A DNA stretch of 62,542 nt from Paulinella micropora (Eukaryota > Cercozoa > Imbricatea > Euglyphida). Within the stretch, counting starts at the first letter, position 1; every line of letters begins with the position of its first letter. The position numbers and the translations under genes were made by a program. Below are positions 52,428 through 62,143 of this stretch, piece by piece. Where the stretch lies: positions 29,689 to 92,230 of the forward strand of contig BJOX01000112.1 of assembly GCA_009731375.1 (NCBI GenBank), given 5' to 3'. Below the pieces are notes generated by a model. It was not told the origin of the DNA. It searched no databases and saw only the letters and a program-made list of their open reading frames with translations.

Positions 52428-52510
52428 TTTAACCTCTGGTCGATCCATACAAATCGTTAGCTCAAGAGCTATTGATTTAACTAGATGGTGACCTACGTCT
52501 CAAGTTATTA
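52428..52510 (-). repeat. Module M1, inverted copy 5
   Basis: Reverse complement of part of M1 (ACCTCTGGTCGATCCATACA, CAAATCGTTAGCTCAAGAGC), without the CCTAGGCCTAG end nearby; a (CTA)n tract with TAGGCTAGGCTAGG lies upstream. Inverted relative to the other copies. Confidence 0.75.
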
Positions 52511-52511
52511 A

Positions 52512-52523
52512 AGATGTAGTAGC

Positions 52524-52558
<35 letters not shown>

Positions 52559-52587
52559 CAGTAGTAGTAGTAGTAGTAGCATTACTA

Positions 52588-52636
<49 letters not shown>

Positions 52637-52640
52637 GGCC
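52512..52640. repeat. (TAG)n and (TTA)n tracts
   Basis: A TAG run (52512-52585) followed by a TTA run (52587-52636) between the inverted M1 copy and the M2 copy 2. Confidence 0.85.
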
Positions 52641-52775
52641 ATCGGTCCCTTTCCATGGGCTGATTGGTTTAAAGCTCCTAGAGTAATGTTCTATGCCGTC
52701 ACTTCCTTTATTCCACCGATTGGTGTGGAGACTTTCCTTATGGAATGGAGGACTGGATGCACATGGCCTTTTGGC
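52637..52775 (+). repeat. Interspersed module M2, copy 2
   Basis: A second M2 unit, cut by the assembly gap after TGGCCTTTTGGC. It begins with GGCCATCGGTCCCTTTCC, absent from copy 1, which is truncated on this side. Confidence 0.8.
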
Positions 52776-52916
52776 NNNNNNNNNNNNNNNNNNNNNNNNN
52801 NNNNNNNNNNNNNNNNNNNNNNNNNNNNNNNNNNNNNNNNNNNNNNNNNNNNNNNNNNNNNNNNNNNNNNNNNNNNNNNNNNNNNNNNNNNNNNNNNNNN
52901 NNNNNNNNNNNNNNNN

Positions 52917-53058
52917 CCGGCCCGTCTGGAAGTGTTGGAACTGCCCTTGCGGGGGTGTCATTAGAGCTTATCGTCAATTCTTCGTACTCCCCTCACGGGT
53001 GAGACGATGGAGGCGCATGTGCAGAAATGCATCAGCCATTGACAGAGAAGCACTATTA

Positions 53059-53060
<2 letters not shown>
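52917..53060 (+). mobile_element. SINE body with (TAT)n tail, copy 3
   Basis: The SINE body from GGCCCGTCTGGAAGTG to GAGAAGCAC, followed by (TAT)n to about 53108. The head is lost in the assembly gap. M2 followed by the SINE repeats the order seen at 50.8-51.2 kb. Confidence 0.7.
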
Positions 53061-53112
<52 letters not shown>

Positions 53113-53342
53113 AATAACGCACAATTAGACTACTCGGGTAACGCTCGGCCGCGGCGGTGACTTGTGAAGTGAACACAATTTCTGGGTGGGTATGAGGGTC
53201 TCGCTTGTGTACACTTCTTGTGGATCACGGTAATTTTCTTTTCGTATGGTGTTCTTCTACGGTCCTACTTGAAACGGCAGCCTGCACGGAAGCCATCTCG
53301 GACACCGTCACCACCTGAGACTCACCTGCGCAAGAAATCGAA

Positions 53343-53672
53343 ATGTCTACGTTCTCCGTGGTTGACATTATTTTCGCGTCTCTTTATATTCTGGTTTGCA
53401 TCGTTGCTCTGATCCAAGGGATCCGTGTGAAACACTTTCTTGATTGGGCCCGTTCCAGCTCAGTCAATGTGAAGAAAACTCGTACCGATTCCGCGACGAG
53501 ACTTCTTTCGAGTCACCTGTGGGTGGCTCTGGTCGCTGTGCTTCGGACTCTTATGTTGCTCGAAACCGGCTGGGGCTTATCGAGCAGTTTGATTCTATTA
53601 TTTCTGGCTCAGATGGTGATGTTTCGCCTTTGCATTCATTTCGTAAGCAACTGGCGATTCATGTTTCGGTAA
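53343..53672 (+). CDS. Multi-pass membrane protein, first exon(s)
   Basis: A 109-codon frame beginning MSTFSVVDIIFASLYILVCI. One hydrophobic segment lies at about residues 5-28 and two more at about 53-70 and 77-100, separated by a basic loop with DWARSSSVNVKKTRTD. A strong upstream context includes GAAATG near the start. The frame ends in FRLCIHFVSNWRFMFR before TAA, and the remaining exons, if any, are hidden in the (CTA)n region that follows. The arrangement resembles the start of a polytopic or 7-TM protein; family not recognised. A competing frame at 53444-53722 is probably a shadow. Confidence 0.4.
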   Translation: MSTFSVVDIIFASLYILVCIVALIQGIRVKHFLDWARSSSVNVKKTRTDSATRLLSSHLWVALVAVLRTLMLLETGWGLSSSLILLFLAQMVMFRLCIHFVSNWRFMFR

Positions 53673-53727
53673 ACATGCATGCACACTGCCAGCTTCATGC
53701 AATCAACTGCATTCGCACATAAAAGTC

Positions 53728-54126
<399 letters not shown>

Positions 54127-54175
54127 TAGGCCTAGGCCTTCGATTTAATGAAGTTAAATTTAACTTCTGGTCATG
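54127..54175 (-). repeat. Module M1, inverted partial copy 6
   Basis: CTAGGCCTAGG then CTTCGATTTAATGAAGTTAA: the reverse complement of the M1 end, placed after the (CTA)n run, as the mirror image of copies 1-4. Confidence 0.75.
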
Positions 54176-54750
54176 CAGTAGTAGTACTAGTAGTAGTAGT
54201 AGCGTTACGAAAACAAGTAAAAGAGATAGATGATTTTGCAATTAGACATAACAATAATGATGAGCAAGTGTTCGTTCAATTAAATGTGCCACTGAACTTC
54301 TTACAATTGACACTGTTTGTCCATACACTTTATTGCTACGTATGTATATCCATGGATTGCTGGTCTTCTAAGACTCTCAACCCCTTCCCTTTCTCCTCCC
54401 CTCTTTAAGAAAACTAATAAAGTAAAGTTCACTGAATCTTATATGTGAGCAATCGTCGTCGTCGTCGTGGTCGTGCTGTATACAAAACCTCTCAGTACTT
54501 CAGTAGTCGATAAAAGTCTCTAATGCCAAGAATACCTAAGACTTTACCCTCTTTTTTTTAGCGGCCCGCTGCAGCTCATGCAATCAAAGTTTAAAGCTCC
54601 GAAAATATATATGTACATGCACAAGAATCAAATGATTCGAATCAAAATGATTCAATTTGTGCGTCCTTGTCCATCTCTTCCCCATAGTACTTTGTCTCTA
54701 GTCACGGTTTCTCATATCTAACTCACGTCTGTCAACAAACACGAAATCTT
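54176..54750. other. Unassigned region
   Basis: Contains a short plus-strand open frame (54148-54408) with one hydrophobic stretch but no recognised domain. Low support, not annotated as a gene. Confidence 0.4.
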
Positions 54751-54754
54751 GTAT

Positions 54755-55400
54755 ATGAAGTATAGTATAGTATAGTGTAGTGTAATGTAGTATAGTAGCG
54801 TAGTATAGTGTAGTATAGTGCAGTATAGTGTAGTATAGTGAAGTATAGTGAAGTATAGTGTAGTATAGTGTATTATAGTAGTTACTTATAATGTAGTATA
54901 GTGTCGTGTCGTGCCGTGTCGTGTGTCATGTCAGGTGATGTCATGTGTCGTGTCATGTGTCGTGTCGTATTGTGTCGTGTCATGTCGTGTCATGTCGTGC
55001 CATGTCGTGCCATGTCGTGCCATGTCGTGCCATGTCGTGCCATGTCATGCCATGTCATTCCATGTCGTGCCATGTCGTGCCATGTCATGCCATGTCACGC
55101 AAGGAAATGTAATGTAATCAAAGTCATGTAGTCATGTAATGTAATGTAATGTAATGTAATGTAATGTAATCAAAGTCATGTAGTCATGTAATGTAATGTA
55201 ATGTAATGTAATGTAATGTAATGTAATGTAATGTAATGTAATGTAATGTAATGTAATGTAATCTAATGTAATGCAGTGCAATGCAATCCCATGCAATGCA
55301 TTGCAATGTATAGTGTAGTGTATTGTAGTGTAGTGTAATGTAGTGTAATGTAGTGTATATTGTAGTGTAGTGCAGTGTAGTGTGGAGCAGTGCAGTGTAT
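54755..55400. repeat. Evolving 5- and 10-bp tandem satellite
   Basis: Successive arrays of AGTGTAGTAT, then GTCGTGCCAT / GTCGTGTCAT, then GTAATGTAAT, then GTGTAGTGTA-type units. Each joins the next without a break and all share a 5-base G-T-x-x-T frame. The plus strand has no stops over long stretches because of composition. Confidence 0.85.
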
Positions 55401-55529
55401 GTATGTGTGTGTGTGTCGTGTATGTTTGGAATGTGTGCGTGCTTGCATGTTTATGCGTGGTCTATGTGTTGGTATGTATGCATGGCTGTTCTCTGTTTGT
55501 TCGGCACGGCTTAGCGTTGCTCTTGTGGC

Positions 55530-55927
55530 GTGTTGTTGTGTCGCTTTGTGTGCAGGCAGTGGCGGCCCTGTCTCTTGTTCTCTGCTTGATGCCTGTTGTC
55601 GCTTTGTGTAGGAAGTGCCTGTTGTGTCGCTTTGTCTGCAGGCGGTGGCGGTCTGGTTTTTGCCACACGAAGCTCTTGTGGAATGTTCTTCTGCCGCTGT
55701 GCAGGCGGTAGCGGCAGTGGGTGTTGTGTGTCGCTTTGTGCGCAGGTTGTGTGGCTGCCATGACTGTTGTGTGTATCGCTTCGTGTGCAGGCGGTGGCTG
55801 CGATGGCTGTTGTTTTGTATCGCTTTGTCTGCAAACTGTGCGGCCATGGCTGGTGCCGGCGCGGCTTTTGTGTCCTCTCGTGGCATGTTGTTGTGTCGCT
55901 TTGTGTGTGCAGGCAGTGTGGTAGGCA
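55530..55927. repeat. Degenerate repeat with splice-acceptor-like units and duplicated PSMG4 start
   Basis: About eight imperfect units built on TTGTGTCGCTTTGTGTGCAG followed by GCGGTGGC-like sequence, at 55533, 55597, 55620, 55692, 55724, 55763, 55812 and 55888. Each looks like an intron 3' end plus the start of an exon. ATGGCTGGTGCCGGCGCGGC (55846-55865) is repeated exactly at 55928, where the PSMG4 reading frame starts. Confidence 0.7.
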
Positions 55928-56868
55928 ATGGCTGGTGCCGGCGCGGCTTCGTCCGTGCCGCTTTCCGACCAGCACAGGTCTGCACCTTGCCAATATGTAG
56001 GCAAAAAAGCTAAGTTCCTGGAAATGGTCTGTGTGTGGTACTTCATGGGCGTGTCTGTGTGTGGCTGTGTTGCGCGTGTTCAGCGCGAGCGTGCTGCCGG
56101 CGGGTCTGCCCGTGCACGCGTGGTCAAGAGCCTTCCAGACCACCACGGTGCACTTCCAGGTCCCGCAGGCTTTCTGTACACGGCGTGCTGAGCCTGGCCT
56201 GCTGGCCTTGTGGTTGCGGGCAGATCCTGCAGCTCGACCGCAGCTTCTTCCTCTGGGTCGGCACGGCGGAGCCCGTGCTGGCCAACCTGGCCGTTGCCCT
56301 CCAGTCCAGCTTTGTAAGTGCTGCTCACCCTGCCTTGCCAGCAGTCGCCCTGTGGCCCTGCGCAGGACCCGATGGGCTCGGTGACGCTTCTGACCGGTAA
56401 AGAAGCGCCTACATGAAAGTGTGTGAAGGCACACCACTCGCGCTGCGTGTGTGCAGGCCAGTCCGAGTGTGCACAAAACTTGGCACGCAAGCTTGGTCTG
56501 CATATTCCTGATCGACCTAAACCACCTGCACTTGTTTGTTGACAGCTCAACACACCAAGCAAGTGGTTTACCTGAGCTACAACTTGGACGAAGGCTCGCA
56601 GCTTCTGCAGTCGCTGGTGGAAAAAGAAATCCTCACGGCCTGGGCGGCCTTGCGCGAGACACAGACACAACTCAAAGCAGCCTCGTCAGACCACAAGGAC
56701 CAGAAGGAAGAGAACTCGCGGCCGAGTGACGCCGAGAGCATGTCGAGCTCGCCGAGCCAGGCCGCCAGCGCTGGCGAGTCCAAGGAGACACGCGACATGG
56801 CCCACTCACAGCAAACCGCAGCACAGTCTGCCAAGAAGAAAAAAAGGTCGAAGAAGAAAGGGAAGTAA
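55928..56868 (+). CDS. PSMG4: Proteasome assembly chaperone 4-like protein
   Basis: In animals and yeast this chaperone works with its partner (PSMG3) to assemble the 20S alpha-ring. Six exons: 55928-55977, 56084-56159, 56224-56313, 56366-56396, 56457-56495, 56546-56868; all introns start GT, end AG and keep the frame. The product (about 202 residues) has DRSFFLWVGTAEPVLANLAV (residues ~46-65), DPMGSVTLLTG, then CAQNLARKLAQHTKQVVYLS and YNLDEGSQLLQSLVEKEI, matching the family's FLWVG, LARK and SYNL landmarks in order. The usual length is about 120 residues. Here a C-terminal extension of about 75 residues is Ser/Glu-rich and ends KKKKRSKKKGK, a possible nuclear or RNA-binding tail. Gene symbol is by homology to the animal protein. 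The start could lie elsewhere in the upstream repeats. Confidence 0.85.
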
Positions 56869-57250
56869 AATATATCACATGCTCCTGCATCTGGTGTGGG
56901 GTACGATCTGGCAGCTTCTGCATATTTCATAGCATGATCAGCAGCCTCTGTCAGACGGTTTTACGTCCTCAGGAGAGCTGCTGTAGCAAAGCCAGCAACC
57001 AAATACTAAGAATGCAGCCAGGCCCGCAATCAAATTGCTACGAATGCAGCAAAGCCCGCAACCAAGTCCTCAGAAGACAGGCCGCCTCGCAGGACGGGCT
57101 CGCTGAGCGTGCCGCGGACAGTCCGAAGTTATACTACACTGGAGCGCACCGGGAAGGTGTTCTGTCATGAGAAACTCATTGCTGACACTGAGCAAGACTA
57201 GCGGCAGCATGGAACAAGCAGCGACGAGACAGTGGACTCCCTTTGTTGCT
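56869..57250. other. PSMG4 3' flank
   Basis: Contains GCCAGCAACCAAATACTAAG / GCAGCCAGGCCCGCAATCAA-type short repeats (56990-57080). No gene supported. Confidence 0.5.
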
Positions 57251-57283
57251 ACAACGCTTGCGCCTCCTGTCGTCTGGGCCATC

Positions 57284-57299
57284 TCTCTCCTCTCTCTCC

Positions 57300-57365
<66 letters not shown>

Positions 57366-57530
57366 CTCTCTCTATCTCTTCCTCTTTCTTTCTCTCTCTC
57401 TCTCTCTCTCTCTCTTTTTCTCTCTATCTATCTCTATCTATCTATATCTATATCTTCTCTCTCTCTCTCTCTCTCTATCAGAGTCTCTCTCTCTCTCTAT
57501 ATATATATACATATACATGTATATATATAT
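57284..57530. repeat. (CT)n, (TCTA)n and (TA)n tract
   Basis: A CT-rich microsatellite with TCTA and TATATACA variants. Plus-strand translations are all serine/leucine runs and are not considered coding. Confidence 0.9.
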
Positions 57531-58800
57531 ATCCCTCATTTTTCGTGATTTCTTTCCTTCCTTTACCTTCCTTCCTCAGCCTCGGACGTTATTTATTCTT
57601 TTTTTTTTTTTGTTCTTTCTTCCTTTCTTCTTTTCTCCTGCCTGTATCTTTCTTCTGCTTTTCACTTTTTACGTTTCGTTGTTTCTCCTCCTTGAGCTCT
57701 TGAAAGTTCATGTGTTCTGAAGTTTTGTCTGCCAAGTTCTGTCTGCCACAGCCTCTGCCTTTTTCCTGAAACTTGACTCTTTGAAAGCTCTACGGGGATT
57801 ACCTTATTTCTTAGAGTCTAGTGATTGAAGGCTATTCAAACGTTATCAGTAGTCATAATAGTCATGGGAATAATGTTATTTTTTTCCACTGAACGACTTT
57901 AATATTAATAATTGAAGAACAGTTGCTTTTCGTAGAGCTGAAAAGGAAGCATGTATTAATAAGTAGCGGGCGAACATAAGTTATTACGTGACCGGCGCGG
58001 CGGCCTAGTATCGGGCCCGCCCGGATTCACTAGGTATTTCACTGAGTCTCAGTCCTTGACAAGTGAGAAAGTTAGAAGGCTCCGATAATTCGAGTCTGAA
58101 TAGGGCTACAAATATTTACCACCATATATGCGAGGTTTAACTGTTAGTAGCATAAGGTAGATGGGGCCGTTATTCAAGAGTCCCGCTAAATAGGGGGAGC
58201 AATGCCAGGGACAATTTTATTAACTGAATTATAGTATTTACTCATACCGGCACACTCCAATGACAATTATTAATACCTATTTTACTAATACCTATATCAA
58301 TTTAAGTGTAACGGTGAATTCAAAGCTTTGGCGGTTTGGGGTTGCGGCGCTAGGTGAGGTGACGTGTCAGTATTATTATCGTCCATCTCTAATAAAGTAA
58401 TGTACGACCCTCTCGTTCAAGTTGTCCAGTGCCGGTTGCCGGTACACGACGGAAGTCATTGGGCGGCGGAGGCAATTTTCTATTGATCACGACTATTTTA
58501 CAATGTAAATTTTTGCAGAATATTTCCGTCTTTGCGTAACAGAATTACCAATTGGTACTAATGACCAAAAATTACCAATTGATATTAATATATAACAGTA
58601 GGACCAGGCCCCAGACAACTAATACTCTGTAGGCATCACCCCCCGGATAGCTGGTAAAAAGTACAGTTTTTCTGGTGTCAGGTGCAACTAGTTTTTTTCC
58701 CAGTATTTCAATATCGTTTGGCCGGATTTGACCTAATGCCACTTTAACCGTGGTCTGTGGCCGCTTTCTTTTTCGGCTTCACTGAGCTAATATAACGAGA
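57531..58800. other. Gene-poor, T-rich to AT-rich region
   Basis: Pyrimidine-rich at first (57531-57720), then ordinary AT-rich DNA. I see no conserved frame, RNA gene or repeat. Confidence 0.5.
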
Positions 58801-59638
58801 CATCATTCTCCTTTGGGGGATTTGTGTCTGGTTGTATTACCGACTTTTTATCGAGCTATCTTCAGGGAATGTAACATTGGAGTCACCAGCACAAGGCTGA
58901 TTTCTTTTCTGGCTTGTTTTTGGAACAGCAGAAAGAAAAATTGGACAGACCTATCTCTTCTGAGTAGGTGTTCCAAAAAACAAATACTCCAGCACATCCC
59001 CACACAGCTCCTTTTGCAAAACCAGACGTCTAGGCGTTTGTGAGTAGGTGTCTCAGTACCCTCTACACAGCCTGTATCTGTGTCCTCATAAGGAGGCCAG
59101 ACACCAGACCTCATAGCTATTCTTGTGTTCTCTCTTGAGACAGAGACAGAGTAGGTCAACAGACGTACAAACAAACACTCACAGTTACAAAGAAACTTGA
59201 AGGACACGAGCGTAGTACTCCTCCTTTCAAGTCTGTGCACTTAGTTGCCTCTCAAAACACATACATCAGAGTATTTTTGCAAATCTCTGACTGTTTTTCG
59301 ACAATAGGTCTGAACAAGTGTCAGACGACAGGTCGACTTCTCAAGGAGTGCTTCTCGAGCCTCTTTGACATTATCTGTACGTAGGTCCTCGTACCTCATA
59401 ACAGATACAACAACAAAAAGAGAAAAAGAAAAGAGGAGTGGAGAAGGAGATCAAGTTTTCAGAGAAAGTCGTTTTGACTACTTCTTTCTCACAAGCAAAA
59501 ACACATAAGACATAGAGGTAAGACTCTCTCTCTCTCTACACTGTCTTTTCATCTTTCCTCTCTATTCGTTCCTCAGAGACGAACAGAGTAATTACGGAGT
59601 AGAAGCAGATCTATCTCCTTTGTATTCCTTCAGAGACC
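58801..59638 (+). promoter_or_regulatory. Probable leader region of the next retroelement
   Basis: About 840 bases before the Gag-like gene. There are short open frames on both strands without known domains, and a purine-rich stretch (59398-59455) followed by (CT)n (59524-59537). Assignment as leader is by position only. No LTR or PBS recognised. Confidence 0.3.
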
Positions 59639-60376
59639 ATGTCTTCTAGGTCTGAAGAAGCATATTGGAATGAAGAAGGAGGAGAGAATGAGAGAACCCC
59701 AATAGACCAGGAGGATAACGTTGGCCCTCTTGGGGACGGGGGAGATCTGGCAGTGCCTTCCTATGAAACAGGAGGACCAGAGGACCGACTGCTCGCCCCT
59801 GGGCGGATGGGAGAGTCGGAAGTCGAGAAGGAGAGGAGCGAGGAGGAAGCGAGGTTTGTGGCCGAATATGGCAATCTAAGTGAGAAGGAGTTTGAGGATA
59901 AAATAGGGAAGGATGAGGCCTATAAATGGCTATTCATTCCCCCAGAAATACGATGGGGAGATCCCTTGAGAAAGGAGGATATCTGTTACCCCCTCCCAAA
60001 ACAAGCCCTGTCTCTTGCAAAATTCCTCAGAGACGACAGTGCACAGTTACAGGTGCAACATGTCTCATTTGGGGACAATATGTCTTTACTGGAGCTTCTC
60101 GACCTCACATGGAAAGTGTTCGAGTGTGCTATACTCTATGAGTACCAGTCTAACAAGACTGTCCTGCCATGGGATTCAAGAGCACTGGCTAGGTTGCTCG
60201 ATCCTGGTCAGGATATCGAATCAATCAAAAGAGGGGAAGGGGAGTTTAAGTCCAGGAACGTCCGAGGACAGATTAAAGTCATGGATATACCCCTGAGACT
60301 TATGGAGATCAAGTTGGTGGACTTGAATAAACTCCAACAAACCCCGATTTATGGCAGGACCTTCACCCGGCCCTGA
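59639..60376 (+). CDS. Gag-like polyprotein, N-terminal part
   Basis: 245 codons from a good start (GACCATG). N-terminal acidic region (WNEEGGENERTPIDQEDN), then an ordered segment with FIPPEIRWGDPLRKEDICYP and LLELLDLTWKVFECAILYEY. The frame ends at TGA (60374) only because it shifts: from about 60341 the reading that looks like protein is one base over (NPDLWQDLHPALKEIEGEAG), then the original frame resumes near 60420 in 60422-62143. So this and the following CDS are probably one protein with two compensating indels. Gag identity rests on the zinc finger and position downstream. Confidence 0.5.
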   Translation: MSSRSEEAYWNEEGGENERTPIDQEDNVGPLGDGGDLAVPSYETGGPEDRLLAPGRMGESEVEKERSEEEARFVAEYGNLSEKEFEDKIGKDEAYKWLFIPPEIRWGDPLRKEDICYPLPKQALSLAKFLRDDSAQLQVQHVSFGDNMSLLELLDLTWKVFECAILYEYQSNKTVLPWDSRALARLLDPGQDIESIKRGEGEFKSRNVRGQIKVMDIPLRLMEIKLVDLNKLQQTPIYGRTFTRP

Positions 60377-60421
60377 AAGAAATAGAAGGCGAAGCTGGAG
60401 GGGTGACGAAGATTAAGAAAG
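60377..60421 (+). pseudogene. Frame-shifted link between the two Gag-like parts
   Basis: In frame +1 relative to its neighbours this stretch continues protein-like sequence (HPALKEIEGEAGGVTKIKK, spanning about 60343-60420). In the main frame it holds three stops. One base appears missing near 60341 and one extra near 60421. A -1/+1 programmed shift is possible, but no slippery heptamer was found. Confidence 0.45.
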
Positions 60422-62143
60422 TTGCATGCGGCCTTGCAGAAGGATGACGCATGGAAGAGGTGGGCTTTCACCAAGGATCATACGATCTTGGAGGGAACGG
60501 CCGCACCCGCCCTCACCAATAAAGCGGGAGAGAAGGAGTTGGCGGAGAAGGCTCTGTTCCTTCGGAAGGCTGCCGAGCTCATGTCTTTTTTTCATCATGC
60601 TCAAGACCTGCATATCAGGGAAAGAGCAGAGGAGAAAGAAAAGAAGGAGTTGGAGGCAAAGATTGCATTGGCTAAGGCGACGGCTACGAGACAGGCACCT
60701 TCCTCTGGGCCTTTTATGTCTCCCCCTGGGTACGTCCCGTCAGCCCATACAGCCCCTCCTGCCCCTACGACTAGCTCAGCGCCTACCACTGTCATTGTCA
60801 ACAATAATGACAAGAAGGACAGACAGGCTATCATTAACGCCTTCCAAAAATATACCAAGTCCGATGCCACTGCTCTGACGCTGTTCGCAGAGACAGCGAG
60901 TCAGAAGGACACGGATGCGAACCTTCGAGACAAGCTCCGAAGAATTGATGCTTGTATGAAGCAGCATCCAACGGACGAAACACAGGAGTATGAGGCGTTG
61001 TCCACCTTGTTGGACCCATCAATCCTCACACAAGGATTTGATGTTGTGGAATACAAGGCGTTGCGAGCGGTAGAGGTGTCGGCTAGGAGAGCAGCCTCAG
61101 ACCTGCAGTGCACGGTGCCAGTTGCCGTCCTCTTGCAATACTTTAAAACTCATGGGTATCAGCATCTGTGTACTGGTACTTTGATTGGGTTTGAGATTTT
61201 TCAAGAGGTGAACGAAGGGCTGGGCATTAGCGCGAGGTTGGCAGCGATCCTCACTGAGGTCAGCGCCAAGTACGGGCTCTTTTATAGCCGGAAGTCTATC
61301 ATTTTGTACTTCCTGAGTGCTTTGTGTGCACGACACCCGAGCAAGCTCGCAAGGATCATACAGTCCTGTCCGACTTTCGCGGTGAAGACGACGGATTTTT
61401 TAGAAACGAATATATACGAGAGGGCAGTAGCGGCTGTTCAGCCGAGCGACCTGTATAGGGAGGTGCTCGAAGCGTGTTCCGACTTGGACACGGCCACCGA
61501 GTCATTCTCCAGTGCCGCGACACAAGGGGTTGGAGGTGCTCAAGCAGCACATACAACTCGGTCGGCGGGTCAAAAGAGGGGGAGAGACGAGCCGACGCCG
61601 TGCTACCGCTATTTTTCATATATGGCGTGTAAGAATGAGGCGAAGCATGGAGTAGGCACCTGTCCACACAGTCATGACTCTGACGATGACAGGATGCGAA
61701 ATATCTTCCTGAGAGAACTCAAAGGCTCAAAAAAGGAGCAGGCCTTATACAGAGTTTACAAGAAGGAGTTGGTGGAGAGGAGGTGGAATGCAAATATGGT
61801 CGCGGACGGAGAGTTCCGGGAGGCCATCATTTCCTTCCTTGAGAAGATGAAGAGAAAGGAGGAGAAAGAAGCAGCGGGCCGACAAGCGGCGCCGACTAGA
61901 GGAGGAGAGACGAGAGGAGCGTCACGAGGGTCCCAAGGGACACCAAGAGGATGGGCACCAAGAGGTCGGGGCTATCGGGGAAGGGGAGGCCGGACCCCAG
62001 CGCGCCCTCCCAGAGGACACGGATACTGGAATTATAGCTCCAGTTCCAGCTCCAACTACCCCCAGCAAGCTTATACCGCTGCGGAGGGGGGACGTCAAGA
62101 CGAAGACACTGGCTCAGGTGAGCGTGTTGAAGTCCTAGAATGA
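60422..62143 (+). CDS. Gag-like protein with CCCH zinc finger and RGG tail
   Basis: 574 codons. A helical, charged segment (about residues 1-90), then Pro/Ala/Thr linker (about 95-125), a large helical region (about 130-375) with KLRRIDACMKQHPTDETQEY and FYSRKSIILYFLSALCARHP, then C-x8-C-x10-C-x-H-x-H (CYRYFSYMACKNEAKHGVGT then CPHSH, about residues 397-425), a basic helical stretch, and an Arg/Gly-rich tail (RGYRGRGGRTPARPPRGHGY) before TGA at 62141. CCCH plus RGG indicates RNA binding. A Gag of a DIRS-type or other retroelement is more likely than a host RNA-binding protein, because the frame continues past the stop. Family not fixed. Confidence 0.6.
   Translation: MHAALQKDDAWKRWAFTKDHTILEGTAAPALTNKAGEKELAEKALFLRKAAELMSFFHHAQDLHIRERAEEKEKKELEAKIALAKATATRQAPSSGPFMSPPGYVPSAHTAPPAPTTSSAPTTVIVNNNDKKDRQAIINAFQKYTKSDATALTLFAETASQKDTDANLRDKLRRIDACMKQHPTDETQEYEALSTLLDPSILTQGFDVVEYKALRAVEVSARRAASDLQCTVPVAVLLQYFKTHGYQHLCTGTLIGFEIFQEVNEGLGISARLAAILTEVSAKYGLFYSRKSIILYFLSALCARHPSKLARIIQSCPTFAVKTTDFLETNIYERAVAAVQPSDLYREVLEACSDLDTATESFSSAATQGVGGAQAAHTTRSAGQKRGRDEPTPCYRYFSYMACKNEAKHGVGTCPHSHDSDDDRMRNIFLRELKGSKKEQALYRVYKKELVERRWNANMVADGEFREAIISFLEKMKRKEEKEAAGRQAAPTRGGETRGASRGSQGTPRGWAPRGRGYRGRGGRTPARPPRGHGYWNYSSSSSSNYPQQAYTAAEGGRQDEDTGSGERVEVLE

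Noticed and set aside
54900-55720. Cys-rich and Val-rich frames in the satellite
   Set aside because: Pentamer repeats without stops; they vary by array and have no conserved domain.
55263-56500. Minus-strand frames (Thr/Arg/His-rich) opposite PSMG4
   Set aside because: They overlap the PSMG4 exons and repeats on the other strand and carry no domain.
60341-60345. Retroviral slippery heptamer for -1 frameshifting
   Set aside because: Codon phase (CAA ACC CCG) does not fit the X-XXY-YYZ pattern.
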